Positions 41,917 through 51,048 of a stretch of 64,000 bases of DNA are shown here, one piece after another. A program made the position numbers and the translations under genes. The notes below the pieces were generated by a model. That model did no database searches. It saw only the letters and a list, made by a program, of their open reading frames with translations, and was not told the DNA's origin. Position 1 is the first letter of the stretch, and each line of letters opens with the position of its first letter. This stretch comes from Sediminispirochaeta smaragdinae DSM 11293 (GTDB lineage: Bacteria; Spirochaetota; Spirochaetia; DSM-16054; Sediminispirochaetaceae). The DNA lies in the NCBI RefSeq assembly GCF_000143985.1, contig NC_014364.1, positions 1,984,001 to 2,048,000 on the forward strand, written 5' to 3'.

Positions 41917-44742
41917 GTGTTTTTAAAAAGCATTCAAATATTCGGCTTTAAATCCTTTGCCGATAGGAGCGTCATCGAATTTCGTGACGGTATCAGTGCC
42001 TTACTCGGGCCAAACGGTTGCGGTAAGAGCAACGTCGTGGATTCTATCAAATGGGTTCTCGGAGAACAGTCGACCAAGACCCTGCGAGCCGAAAAAATGG
42101 AAGATGTCATCTTCAACGGGACGGAAAATCGAAAGGCACTTAATGTTGCTGAGGTGACCCTCACATTAAGCAACGATGATGGTGTCCTTCCCATAGAGAT
42201 ACCCGAAATCGAGGTGAAACGGCGCCTCCACCGTTCCGGTGAATCGGAATACTTTATCAATTCTGCTCCGGTAAAGCTTCGTGAGGTTCGTGAGCTGTTC
42301 TTCGATACCGGGATAGGAAAATCATCTTATTCCATCATGGAACAGGGGAAGATCGATCAGATCCTTTCAAACAAGCCCGAAGAGCGGCGCTATATCTTTG
42401 AAGAGGCTGCTGGCATCACCAAGTATAAACTCAAGGGCGCGGAGGCCGAACGGAAGCTCCAACGGACCGAAGAAAATATGCGTCAGGTGGAGGGTATCCT
42501 TCGGGAGGTTAAGCGCTCCTACGACACCCTCAAGGTACAGTCGGAAAAGACTTTTTCCTATCGTGATTTGAAAGAACGTATTTTTGACCTTGAACTTGAT
42601 ATTCAGCTGTTAAAATTAAAGGGAATTCTCGACGATCAGCATCAGAAAGAGGAAAAGTTAAAGGAAAAGAGCCAAAAGCGGGATGAACTGCGATCCGCCA
42701 TCGATACCATCAATAACCTGCTCGAAGAGAACCTTGATCAGGTTAATAGTATGGAGTCGAGTCTCATAGAGGCTCAGAAAAAGCTTTACGGTATTGATAT
42801 CGAGAAGAGCAATAGGGAGAGCCGCAGGCAGATATTGACCGAGCGCTCGTCCGAGCTCGAACAGCAGGCAAAGACTGCCGTAGAACGCCAATCTTCCATC
42901 CGGGAAAAGATTGCAAGTACGGGAGAGGGCATTAGTGCCAGGGAGGCCTCCTTGGCTGAGTTCGATAAGCGTATCGGCGAGATCGAGGAACACATAGCCT
43001 CCTTTACCCGGAATATCGAATCTGCCAACGGTAGAATCGGTGAAAATGAGAAGCACATCGCCCAGAATGAGAAAACGGTCCTCTCTCTTGAAAGACAGCG
43101 GGAGGATTTGCAGGTCAAACTCAGGGAAATTACCGACGATATTGTGACGCAACTCGACAGTAAACTGAAGGAGACCGGTTATTCCCGCCAGGAACGGGCG
43201 GACATGGAAGAAGAGATTCTCAATACCATTGAGTCTCTCTCGATCCAATTGAAGGGAAAGCAGTCGTTGGTCGAGGATGCCCTTAAGCTTGACGAGAGTG
43301 AAAAGCAGAAGACTCTTTCACTGGTGCGGGATGCTTTTGAGGCCACCGGCTTGGCGACGAAAAAGCTTTCTGAGCTTTTTACCCGTTATCGCAGCGCCGT
43401 TCCTTCCTTTATCGATGAATTTCTTGCGCCCGAGGGAATTATCACCATAAAACGTGAGATCGACCGTAATATCGAGGAAGCCGGAACGGAAATGACCCGC
43501 CGGAGGGAAGAAATCGCGGCCCTTCGCGAGGAAAACAAGAACCTTTCTTCGAAAATCGAGGAGTATCGTCGTACCCTGGAGGAGCTTCGCATCAGTCGTG
43601 CCCAGATGGACACCCAAAAAGAGGCCATGAAGGAGAGCCTTGCGGGCCTGAAACGGGAATTGAACGATCTGGAAAAGCAGCTTGCCGCGGCAGAGGCGGA
43701 GGCCCAACGCTGCAAGCTTAACATTGAGGAAAACAGTGCCAAGATCAAGGCTCTTGACAGGGAGCGGGTGGAGCTCGACCAGCAGGAGGCCAAACTTAAG
43801 AAGGAACTGACTAACCTTGAGGCAGGGATCAACGACCGTAATAAAGAACTGCTGAAAAAAGAGGATAACCTCAAACAGCAGATGGACCAACTCGGAAAGA
43901 TCCAGAGTCAGGTCGAACAACTCCAGGTGAATCTTGCCGGTCTCAACGCCGAGGTTCGCAATATCTACGACAATTTTCGTGATCGTCATTCAAGGGATTT
44001 AAACGAGTATGACTCTCGTATGTTCGAAATACGCGAGGATGCAAAGGACCTACGGGATAAGCTTTCCAAGGCCAAAGAGGAGCTCAAAGCCCTGGGCCAG
44101 GTGAATTTGATGGCCCCTGAGGAGTTTTCCGAGGTTAAGGAGCGCTACGACTTTCTTAATGGTCAACTTGATGATCTCTACAAGGCCAGAGAGGATCTTA
44201 CCCGCATTACCAAACAGATCAGGGTTGAGTCTACCGAACTTTTCCTCGACACCTACGAAAAGATAAAGAAAAACTTTCATTCGATGTTTCGCCGTCTTTT
44301 CGGAGGAGGAAGAGGAGAGCTTCAGCTTACAGAGCCCAATGAGGTTCTTACCAGCGGTATTGAGATATACGCTCAGCCTCCGGGAAAGAAACTTGAGAAT
44401 ATCTCCCTGCTTTCCGGTGGAGAAAGGAGCCTGACAGCCGTCGGACTGCTGTTCGCCACCTATATGGTGAAACCTTCTCCTTTTTGTATTCTTGATGAGA
44501 TCGATGCTGCCCTTGACGAATCGAACGTCGGCCGTTTTGTCAATGTATTGATGGAATTCGGTAACAAGAGCCAGTTTATCGTTATTACTCATAACAAGAA
44601 GACGGTCGCCGGTGCGAAAACCCTTCTCGGTGTAACCATGGAGGAGTCCGGTGTTTCGAAGATCATCGCCGTCAGACTGGCCGACGATGGAAATGTTGTT
44701 GAAGAGGAAGTCGATGAGCCGGATGGAGTTCCTACAGAGTAG
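41917..44742 (+). CDS. smc: SMC-like chromosome segregation ATPase, short, hinge not recognisable
   Basis: A 941-residue SMC family protein. The N-terminal head has GFKSFADRSVIEFRDGISAL, Walker A GPNGCGKSN and SSYSIMEQGKIDQILSNKPE; the C-terminal head has the ABC signature SLLSGGERSLTAVGLLFA and Walker B FCILDEIDAALDESN. The two coiled-coil arms occupy about 170-460 and 520-765. Bacterial SMC proteins are usually about 1150-1200 residues with a glycine-rich hinge of about 150 residues in the middle; here only about 60 residues separate the arms (including SAVPSFIDEFLAPEGIITIK) and no conserved hinge glycines are seen. The short P115 proteins of Borrelia and Treponema are similar. GTG start after GGGAG. 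Confidence 0.92.
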   Translation: MFLKSIQIFGFKSFADRSVIEFRDGISALLGPNGCGKSNVVDSIKWVLGEQSTKTLRAEKMEDVIFNGTENRKALNVAEVTLTLSNDDGVLPIEIPEIEVKRRLHRSGESEYFINSAPVKLREVRELFFDTGIGKSSYSIMEQGKIDQILSNKPEERRYIFEEAAGITKYKLKGAEAERKLQRTEENMRQVEGILREVKRSYDTLKVQSEKTFSYRDLKERIFDLELDIQLLKLKGILDDQHQKEEKLKEKSQKRDELRSAIDTINNLLEENLDQVNSMESSLIEAQKKLYGIDIEKSNRESRRQILTERSSELEQQAKTAVERQSSIREKIASTGEGISAREASLAEFDKRIGEIEEHIASFTRNIESANGRIGENEKHIAQNEKTVLSLERQREDLQVKLREITDDIVTQLDSKLKETGYSRQERADMEEEILNTIESLSIQLKGKQSLVEDALKLDESEKQKTLSLVRDAFEATGLATKKLSELFTRYRSAVPSFIDEFLAPEGIITIKREIDRNIEEAGTEMTRRREEIAALREENKNLSSKIEEYRRTLEELRISRAQMDTQKEAMKESLAGLKRELNDLEKQLAAAEAEAQRCKLNIEENSAKIKALDRERVELDQQEAKLKKELTNLEAGINDRNKELLKKEDNLKQQMDQLGKIQSQVEQLQVNLAGLNAEVRNIYDNFRDRHSRDLNEYDSRMFEIREDAKDLRDKLSKAKEELKALGQVNLMAPEEFSEVKERYDFLNGQLDDLYKAREDLTRITKQIRVESTELFLDTYEKIKKNFHSMFRRLFGGGRGELQLTEPNEVLTSGIEIYAQPPGKKLENISLLSGGERSLTAVGLLFATYMVKPSPFCILDEIDAALDESNVGRFVNVLMEFGNKSQFIVITHNKKTVAGAKTLLGVTMEESGVSKIIAVRLADDGNVVEEEVDEPDGVPTE

Positions 44743-45097
44743 GGCCTTTCGTATTTATCTTACGGTGACCCTCTCGGTTGCCGTTCTCGCTCTTTTGGTG
44801 ACCATTGTCGTTGCCCTGGCCTCTTCTGCCCATGCTCCGCAGAGAAGTAGGATAACTTCTCCTCAACCGCAATCTGTGACAGGGAAGAAAACGCAGATTG
44901 CTCCCGAATCCATGCTTCTGCCCCAAAGCTGGAAAAGCCCTGATACGGTCGAGCTGATTCCTTACCACCAATCCTCCGGAACCTGGGATGATGAGCGAAT
45001 CAGGCCCTTTTGGGTTGCTCCTGGTCAGGTAGAGCAGGAGTCCCTGCAGAAGAAAAGCGATGAGGCGGTAGAGCAATTTCTGGGGACATTGCCGTGA
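44714..45097 (+). CDS. Unknown single-pass membrane protein
   Basis: 127 residues from the ATG at 44714 (GAGGAAG upstream), overlapping the SMC gene by 29 bases. One membrane helix lies near the N-terminus (FRIYLTVTLSVAVLALLVTI), followed by a roughly 80-residue exported, proline- and serine-rich tail (PYHQSSGTWDDERIRPFWVA). No family recognised. The gene is translationally coupled to smc and to the lipoprotein gene that follows, so it may be an envelope protein of the same operon. Confidence 0.7.
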   Translation: MSRMEFLQSRAFRIYLTVTLSVAVLALLVTIVVALASSAHAPQRSRITSPQPQSVTGKKTQIAPESMLLPQSWKSPDTVELIPYHQSSGTWDDERIRPFWVAPGQVEQESLQKKSDEAVEQFLGTLP

Positions 45098-46500
45098 TCG
45101 TACGATCCCTCGGGTTGGGCTTTGTATTCTTGTTGACCCTTGCCTCGTGCGCATCTGGTCCCGCTACGCGGCAGTCTACCGATCTGAGGATCGACACCGG
45201 GGGGCAGGAGGCGGATACTGCCCCTATAAACGCTTCTGTAATGGATCCGGCGCCCATCTTGATTTCCGATCTGCTAAGGCCGGCGGGCGGGGAAGATGAG
45301 TCATATTCGGTCGATTTACCACTTCCCGAGCCTCCTGCTCCGCCCCTTCCCGAATGTATTTCGGTCTCCATGCTTCCGGCTTCTTCCGAATATGATTTTT
45401 CCCAATTGGAGGGTATCGATGAGCCTGTTCCTCCTTCCGTACCGGACACCCCGAAGCTAAGCGAGTCCGAAATTGAGGCAGTTCCCCGCCCCAAGGCGAT
45501 TCCCAAACCAATGGCTGCCGTGGAAGCGGATTCTGAACCGAGCAGCGAATCCGGGGCTTCTGCCGTGGAAGGATCTGCGGCGGTGAAAGCTCCGGCCGTC
45601 GTTCCGGCATCCTCTTCTTCCGTTTCTTCCGTCGTTACTCCTCCTTCTGCAAGCCTGGATTCGCAGGAGAATCCCATCGTCTCGGAGCTTACTGCGGCGG
45701 TAGGCGAAAATGTGACCATTATCCTCGATGGAAGGGGGTGGATCTATCTGGGAGCAAAATCCCAATCGTCTGTCGGAGCCTCGGGCGAAAGTCCGGTGGA
45801 ATTTATGGAACGCAGCTTTGGAGAAAACAACAGCCGCTTTCTTTTCCTTACCGTAGCCGAGGGAAATGTGCTCCTCAGCTTCCAAAAACAGGAGGCGGCA
45901 ACGGGGAAAAGCCTATCCCAACGCTATCTCGTGATAGTTACCGGCTCCGAAGAGGCAGCCGCTTCCCAGGGGCAGGGACACCCGGCATCTGCAGGAAATA
46001 GCTCCGAGGGCTTTGAAAAACAGGATGGGACACTTGTTCCTTCTTTCAGTATAGACGAGTTGGCCACGGCCTACCGAGAGGGGCGGCAAACAGAGGCCCT
46101 TTCCCATCTTTTAGAGCTTCTTGATGCCGAAAAAGAGAAAAAGGATTCGCCCCTTGGTCTTTCCCAATTTGCCATACTTGAGAAGCCCGGAGCCGACGCT
46201 GTTTCGATGCTTCAGGCCTCTTCGCTTCTCGAGCTCCTTGATAGCCAGGTTGAACGGGGTGGGGGAAAGGAGGTGCTTGACTTTTTGCTTTGGTTTGTAC
46301 CTTCGCTTCCGTCCTCTCAGCGGGATGAATTCTACTATCGTATCGGCCGTCTTTATGAGGAGACACTGCGTCCGCAAAACCCCGAACAGGCGGTTGAATA
46401 CTACCGAAAAATCAGGGAAGCTTATCCGTGGAGTCGCTACTGGAATGATGCAGTAAAACGGGAACGCTACCTGCGCCGTCACTTTTTAGAACTACGTTAG
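45094..46500 (+). CDS. Unknown lipoprotein with proline-rich linker and TPR-like C-terminus
   Basis: A 468-residue lipoprotein: signal peptide with lipobox FLLTLASC, then a long low-complexity region rich in Pro, Ala, Ser and Glu (about 25-195). A compact beta-rich domain at about 200-295 includes NVTIILDGRGWIYLGAK and RFLFLTVAEGNVLLSF. The C-terminal helices (about 320-468) end in a TPR-like unit (YYRIGRLYEETLRPQNPEQA, then VEYYRKIREAYPWSRYWNDA). The layout resembles envelope scaffold or outer-membrane-associated tetratricopeptide proteins. Start GTG overlaps the preceding stop (GTGA). Function unknown. Confidence 0.75.
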   Translation: MIVRSLGLGFVFLLTLASCASGPATRQSTDLRIDTGGQEADTAPINASVMDPAPILISDLLRPAGGEDESYSVDLPLPEPPAPPLPECISVSMLPASSEYDFSQLEGIDEPVPPSVPDTPKLSESEIEAVPRPKAIPKPMAAVEADSEPSSESGASAVEGSAAVKAPAVVPASSSSVSSVVTPPSASLDSQENPIVSELTAAVGENVTIILDGRGWIYLGAKSQSSVGASGESPVEFMERSFGENNSRFLFLTVAEGNVLLSFQKQEAATGKSLSQRYLVIVTGSEEAAASQGQGHPASAGNSSEGFEKQDGTLVPSFSIDELATAYREGRQTEALSHLLELLDAEKEKKDSPLGLSQFAILEKPGADAVSMLQASSLLELLDSQVERGGGKEVLDFLLWFVPSLPSSQRDEFYYRIGRLYEETLRPQNPEQAVEYYRKIREAYPWSRYWNDAVKRERYLRRHFLELR

Positions 46501-46503
46501 GCG

Positions 46504-46533
46504 TTGACACGGCTTTGCAAAATGCGGTATAAA
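46504..46533 (+). promoter_or_regulatory. Promoter TTGACA-18-TATAAA of ffh
   Basis: A perfect TTGACA (46504-46509) and TATAAA (46528-46533) are 18 bp apart, with ATGCGG just before the -10. It lies 28 bp before the start codon and probably drives the whole ribosomal/tRNA-modification operon. Confidence 0.8.
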
Positions 46534-46561
46534 ACCTAGAACTGCGGACGATGGGATTGGT

Positions 46562-47893
46562 ATGTTAGAAAGAATTTCCGATAAGTTTTCAGATATTTTT
46601 AGGCAACTCTCGGGTAAGGCAACCATTTCTGAGAAAAATATTCAGGATGCCGTCGAAGAGATCAAGGTTGCGTTGCTCGAGGCTGATGTAAACCTTCGGG
46701 TTGTTCGACGATTTGTGAATCGAACCATCGAAGAGGCTAAAGGTGAGGCCGTTCTCAAAGCGGTAAACCCCGGCCAGCAGTTTGTGAAGATTGTAAACGA
46801 TAAAATCGTGCAACTGCTTGGCGACGAGCATCAGGATCTTGAGCTTAAAGGGCCGGATGCCCTCTCTTCCATTTTGATGATGGGACTTCAAGGTTCCGGA
46901 AAGACGACCACTTCTGCGAAGCTGGGGCTTCGCCTTAAAAAAGAGGGACGAAGGGTTCTTTTGGTTGCCGCCGACTTGGTTCGTCCTGCCGCTGTCGATC
47001 AGCTCAAGGTCCTTGGTAAGCAGGTCGATCTTGAGGTCTTCTCCCTTGAAAAAGAGAAAGATCCGGTAAAGCTTGTCGGCGAAGCCAAAAAATATGCGAT
47101 CAAGTCGAGTTTCAACACTATGATTGTAGATACGTCGGGACGTCTTCATCTTGATGAAGAGATGATGAAGCAGATTGTCGATATCAAGAGGGTCCTTGAT
47201 CCTCAGGAACAGCTTTTCGTTGCCGATTCAATGACCGGGCAGGAAGCGGTTACCATAGCAAAGTCGTTTGACGAACAGGTCGGTATCAGCGGTGTTGTGC
47301 TGACCAAGTTCGATTCCGATACACGCGGAGGCGCCGCCCTTTCCCTTAAGAGCGTCACCGGTAAGCCGATCAAGTATGTCGGTGTGGGAGAAAAACCCGA
47401 GGACCTTGACCCCTTTTATCCCGAGCGGATCGCTTCCCGTATCCTCGGCATGGGAGATGTCGTCAGTCTGGTGGAAAAGGCTCAGGAAACCATCGATCTT
47501 GAAGAGGCTGCGGCCCTGCAGGAGAAAATGATTTCCGCCACCTTTACCCTGGAGGACTATCTCGAATCCTTTGCACGGATGCGAAAGATGGGAAGTGTTC
47601 AGTCGCTTCTTGAGATGATCCCCGGTGCCAAGGGGGCCATCAGCGAGGACGACATCGACGAAAAGGAGATGAAAAAGGAAGAGGCAATCATCCTCTCCAT
47701 GACCATTGTAGAGCGTCGCAATCACCGGATCATCGGTCCCTCTCGCAGGAAGAGGATAGCAAAAGGAAGCGGTTCCTCTGTCGCCGAGGTAAACCGTCTG
47801 ATCAAACGTTTCGAAAAGATGCGACTTATGATGAAAAAGGTTTCGAAGAATAAAAAATACCAAGCTAAGTTGATGCAAAATCTTGGTGTATAA
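46562..47893 (+). CDS. ffh: Signal recognition particle protein Ffh
   Basis: A 443-residue SRP54 GTPase that targets membrane and secreted proteins co-translationally with 4.5S RNA and FtsY. N domain at about 1-85; G domain with MGLQGSGKTTTSAKLG, VDTSGRLHLDE and TKFDSDTRGGAALS; methionine-containing M domain from about 300 (RRKRIAKGSGSSVAEVNRLI). The C-terminus is short, without the Met-rich tail of E. coli. It is 28 bp before rpsP and starts the operon. Confidence 0.97.
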   Translation: MLERISDKFSDIFRQLSGKATISEKNIQDAVEEIKVALLEADVNLRVVRRFVNRTIEEAKGEAVLKAVNPGQQFVKIVNDKIVQLLGDEHQDLELKGPDALSSILMMGLQGSGKTTTSAKLGLRLKKEGRRVLLVAADLVRPAAVDQLKVLGKQVDLEVFSLEKEKDPVKLVGEAKKYAIKSSFNTMIVDTSGRLHLDEEMMKQIVDIKRVLDPQEQLFVADSMTGQEAVTIAKSFDEQVGISGVVLTKFDSDTRGGAALSLKSVTGKPIKYVGVGEKPEDLDPFYPERIASRILGMGDVVSLVEKAQETIDLEEAAALQEKMISATFTLEDYLESFARMRKMGSVQSLLEMIPGAKGAISEDDIDEKEMKKEEAIILSMTIVERRNHRIIGPSRRKRIAKGSGSSVAEVNRLIKRFEKMRLMMKKVSKNKKYQAKLMQNLGV

Positions 47894-47921
47894 TTTTCAA
47901 GAACGCGTTAGGAGGTTCTAG

Positions 47922-48176
47922 TTGAGTGTTAAAATAAGACTGAAGCGGTTCGGGACCAAGAAACGGCCCTACTATCGAATTGTCGTTATGGATTCCAGGG
48001 CTCCCCGCGACGGCCGGACCCTGGATGAGGTTGGTCTTTATCATCCCATCGAAAATGCTGACCGTCAGCTTCGACTCGATGAGGAAAAGATCAAGGGATG
48101 GATTTCCAAAGGCGCGCAGCCGACCGATACGGTCAGAAAGCTGCTCAACAGCCGAGAAATCCGTATCGAACGTTAA
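47922..48176 (+). CDS. rpsP: 30S ribosomal protein S16
   Basis: An 84-residue S16, with the usual start ([20 protein letters not shown]) and [21 protein letters not shown] start with a strong ribosome site (TAGGAGGT). It sits in the conserved order ffh-rpsP-khpA-rimM-trmD-rplS. Confidence 0.97.
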   Translation: MSVKIRLKRFGTKKRPYYRIVVMDSRAPRDGRTLDEVGLYHPIENADRQLRLDEEKIKGWISKGAQPTDTVRKLLNSREIRIER

Positions 48177-48205
48177 ACGGCGCCGTCGCCCTGGGAGTTA
48201 GAAAC

Positions 48206-48439
48206 GTGGAAAAAGATCTTGTTGAGTATATTGCAAAGTCCCTTGTTGACGATCCCGACGGGGTGGAAGTGAATTTGATTGAGGGTGAGAAATCCACTAT
48301 TCTCGAACTACGGGTTTCTCAGGATGATATCGGAAAGGTGATCGGAAAACACGGCCGGATTGCAAAAGCGGTACGAACGATACTTAGTGCTTCGGCTACC
48401 AAAACCGGTAAAAGGGTTGTGCTCGAGATCCTCGATTGA
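48206..48439 (+). CDS. khpA: KH-domain RNA-binding protein KhpA
   Basis: 77 residues from the GTG at 48206 (GGGAG 8 bases upstream); a longer open frame begins inside rpsP and is unlikely. The KH fold shows the GxxG loop in [20 protein letters not shown]. In other bacteria KhpA works with KhpB on mRNA and small RNAs. Its stop overlaps the rimM start (TGATG). Confidence 0.93.
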   Translation: MEKDLVEYIAKSLVDDPDGVEVNLIEGEKSTILELRVSQDDIGKVIGKHGRIAKAVRTILSASATKTGKRVVLEILD

Positions 48440-48936
48440 TGGATACGGTTGTTATTGGTAAGGTGCGGACCTCACATGGGGTCCGCGGCTTATTGAAGGT
48501 ACGAAGTCTTTCCGGAGAGACCGGCCACTTTCTTGCTCTTAAGGAAGTGGTATTGAAACGTGAGCGTGGTGAGCGCTCTTTTGTCGTTGAATCTGTTCGG
48601 GTCGCCGGCAGTGATCTGTTGATGAAGCTTCGGGGAATCGATTCCCCTGAAGAAGGAAAGCTCTGGGCAGGTGCCGATATGATTGTGTCAAAAGAGCTTG
48701 GAGCGGCCTTGCGCGAAGATGAATATTACTATTCCGATCTTATAGGCTGCGCTGTGGTGTGCCGTGGATCGGAGGTGGGAACGATTGTTTCGATCGTTGA
48801 AAACGGTGTTTCTGACCTTTTAGAGGTCAAGACCGATGGGGGAAAATGGATTGTTCCCTTTCAGAAGCACTTCGTCGGTTCCGTGGATCTTGTTTCCCGG
48901 ACTGTCGAGCTTCTGGAACCGGGATTGTTGGAATGA
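48439..48936 (+). CDS. rimM: Ribosome maturation factor RimM
   Basis: 165 residues with VVIGKVRTSHGVRGLLKVRS at the N-terminus and the PRC-barrel C-terminal half (YYYSDLIGCAVVCRGSEVGT; WIVPFQKHFVGSVDLVSRTV). It assists 30S head assembly. The ATG at 48439 overlaps the khpA stop; its own stop overlaps trmD (ATGA). Confidence 0.95.
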   Translation: MDTVVIGKVRTSHGVRGLLKVRSLSGETGHFLALKEVVLKRERGERSFVVESVRVAGSDLLMKLRGIDSPEEGKLWAGADMIVSKELGAALREDEYYYSDLIGCAVVCRGSEVGTIVSIVENGVSDLLEVKTDGGKWIVPFQKHFVGSVDLVSRTVELLEPGLLE

Positions 48937-49631
48937 AATTTACCATTCTGACGCTTTTTCCCGAGATTATTGAAGGGTTTTTCTCTTCGTCGATCATGGC
49001 AAAGGCTGTTGAACGAGGGTTGATTGATCTTCGTCTGGTTGATGTGAGAGATTTTGCCTTTGATCGTCACAGAACCTGCGATGATGCGCCCTACGGCGGC
49101 GGGGCCGGAATGGTCCTAAAGGCCGAACCTCTTGCCGGTGCTCTGGATTCGGTGGATGCAGCGGACAAGCGGGTCGTGTTTCCGACGCCTTCGGGAAGGC
49201 CCTTTACGCAGGAAAAGGCTTGCGAACTCTCCAGAGAGGGAGAGCTTGTCTTTATCTGCGGAAGATACGAGGGGATCGATCAGCGGATAATCGATCTCTA
49301 TGTCGATGACGAGCTCTCTATCGGCGATTATGTGATTTCTTCCGGTGAAGTTGCAAGTTTGGTTATGATCGATGCGATCTATCGGCTTGTCGACGGGGTT
49401 ATCAGCGGCGAATCACTCGAGGAAGAGAGTTTTACCGATGATTTGCTGGAATATCCGCATTATACGCGACCGCAGGTATTCCGCGGTCTTGTGGTTCCGG
49501 ATATACTGCTATCCGGCCACCATGCCGAGATTGCTCGATGGCGTCACCAGCGACGTATCGAAAAGACGGCGGCAAATAGACCCGAACTGCTGAAACGCAG
49601 TGGGGACGAGGACAGAACGAATACGTATTGA
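48933..49631 (+). CDS. trmD: tRNA (guanine-37-N1)-methyltransferase
   Basis: 232 residues from the ATG at 48933. TrmD motifs: [58 protein letters not shown], and [20 protein letters not shown] forming the trefoil-knot AdoMet site. Methylates G37 of tRNAs to prevent frameshifting. Confidence 0.97.
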   Translation: MKFTILTLFPEIIEGFFSSSIMAKAVERGLIDLRLVDVRDFAFDRHRTCDDAPYGGGAGMVLKAEPLAGALDSVDAADKRVVFPTPSGRPFTQEKACELSREGELVFICGRYEGIDQRIIDLYVDDELSIGDYVISSGEVASLVMIDAIYRLVDGVISGESLEEESFTDDLLEYPHYTRPQVFRGLVVPDILLSGHHAEIARWRHQRRIEKTAANRPELLKRSGDEDRTNTY

Positions 49632-49656
49632 AAAGGAAATACGAAAGGGGACGGCA

Positions 49657-50034
49657 ATGGATGTGATAAAAACGATCGAAGCAGAGCAGCTTACCGAAGG
49701 ACGCGAGAATTTCCGCATCGGTGATACGGTGAAGGTCCACTACAAGATTGTTGAGGGACAGACCGAGCGGATTCAGGTCTATGAAGGCTTGGTGATCGCT
49801 ATGAACAACGGCGGTGTCAGAAAAACCGTTACCGTGCGCAAGATGTCGTACGGAGTGGGAGTGGAAAGGGTATTTCCTCTTCATAGCCCGAAGATCGAAA
49901 AGATTGAGTTGGTACGCCATGGGCGGGTTCGCCGTGCAAAGCTTTACTATATACGGGATCGTGTGGGAAAGGCTTCAAAGGTACGCGAGCTGATCAAAAA
50001 GAAGGGACAAAAGGCAAGCGAGGCTGCCAGATAA
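49657..50034 (+). CDS. rplS: 50S ribosomal protein L19
   Basis: 125 residues from the ATG at 49657, preceded by GAAAGGGG. L19 motifs: [40 protein letters not shown] and [20 protein letters not shown]. An upstream in-frame GTG/ATG would extend into trmD and is unlikely. Confidence 0.97.
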   Translation: MDVIKTIEAEQLTEGRENFRIGDTVKVHYKIVEGQTERIQVYEGLVIAMNNGGVRKTVTVRKMSYGVGVERVFPLHSPKIEKIELVRHGRVRRAKLYYIRDRVGKASKVRELIKKKGQKASEAAR

Positions 50035-50043
50035 GCCTGGCTC

Positions 50044-51048
50044 ATGTCCTCACTTGTTATCCCTCAGTCTGTATTAACACAAGCCGGATTGTACCCGATG
50101 GTGCGGTCCGGTCTTTTTGTCTCCTTTGAGGTTCTTGATACAGATGGGAAGGGTAAGTGGACCATTCTTTTGGAAGGAAAACGGTTGCAAGTCTCTTCTG
50201 ATGTAATCCTTGAAAAGGGACGTCGATATGGGGCTTCTCTGCATGTTTCCAATGGTCAGGTACGATTGAAACTTGATGCCCTTTCCCGCTCCGGTAGTGT
50301 GACTGATATGTTTAACAATGCTGCGGGGAGTAAGCTTTCGATGGACGTGGTGCGAATCCTCACGGCCGCGGCTCTTCCGCTTCGAGGGGCGTTGGTGGAT
50401 GAGGTTGTGAGCCTGCTTCGCCGCTTCCAAAGCGATCGTTTTGGTATCCGACTCATCTCTTTGTTACTTGGAAAGGACATTGATCCCGGGGCAGGGAATG
50501 CCTATCATACGCTTCTGCCTCTGTTCGATTTCGGTGGCGATGGGGGACAAGAGAAACGAAGGCAACACCGTCGGCGTCGCGAGAGGGCTTTCTCTCCGGA
50601 GCTTTTGAAAGAGGTGATCACTGATTCCTGTAAGGAGGGCTCTCTCCTTACCCTCTTTAATCAGCTGAAAGGACGCGGGGATGATCACTGGATGCTTTTT
50701 CCCCTTCCCGAACTCCGTGAGGGGAAAGATAATCTTTCAGGTGTTTTACGAATTCGTTTTAAGGGCATGCCTCCTGCAGTGAATTTTAGCCGTGCTGTTC
50801 TCGACCTTCGTCTTTGTGAGGCGGAACGGTTTTTCTTTATTGTGGAACCTGCCGACGGTAGCTTGAGACTTTCGGCTTTATTGCCGGAGGATCGTTTGAA
50901 TCGCTTGGATCATCGTCTGCTTGCAGATTTTCAGAAAAAATTGGATAACCTTGGGATTCGTTTTGACGATATTAAAAGTATGGAAGGGTTCGACGGTTGT
51001 GATTTCCCTGATGAAAAGGGTCCGAGAGGTTTTGATGCTTTGGTGTGA
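50044..51048 (+). CDS. Unknown protein between rplS and flhX
   Basis: A 334-residue soluble protein with no signal peptide and no family I can name. The N-terminal 90 residues look beta-rich (MVRSGLFVSFEVLDTDGKGK; WTILLEGKRLQVSSDVILEK); the C-terminal half alternates strands and helices (LRIRFKGMPPAVNFSRAVLD; LSALLPEDRLNRLDHRLLAD). The beta-rich C-terminus with FFIVEPADGSLRLS is reminiscent of FliK-type flagellar proteins, and the next gene is a detached FlhB C-terminal domain, but the link is only suggestive. The ribosome site is weak; the stop overlaps flhX (GTGTGA). Confidence 0.75.
   Translation: MSSLVIPQSVLTQAGLYPMVRSGLFVSFEVLDTDGKGKWTILLEGKRLQVSSDVILEKGRRYGASLHVSNGQVRLKLDALSRSGSVTDMFNNAAGSKLSMDVVRILTAAALPLRGALVDEVVSLLRRFQSDRFGIRLISLLLGKDIDPGAGNAYHTLLPLFDFGGDGGQEKRRQHRRRRERAFSPELLKEVITDSCKEGSLLTLFNQLKGRGDDHWMLFPLPELREGKDNLSGVLRIRFKGMPPAVNFSRAVLDLRLCEAERFFFIVEPADGSLRLSALLPEDRLNRLDHRLLADFQKKLDNLGIRFDDIKSMEGFDGCDFPDEKGPRGFDALV

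Noticed and set aside
43318-43989. Long minus-strand open frames inside smc (also 42658-43248 and 44050-44592)
   Set aside because: They lie opposite a well-supported coding sequence, are Leu/Phe-rich as antisense of coiled coils, and have no ribosome sites or family motifs.
45000-45719. 239-codon minus-strand open frame opposite the lipoprotein gene
   Set aside because: Low-complexity Ser/Thr/Gly-rich product mirrors the proline/alanine linker of the real gene.
47228-47878. 216-codon minus-strand open frame inside ffh
   Set aside because: Antisense to the conserved Ffh GTPase and M domains; no start signals.
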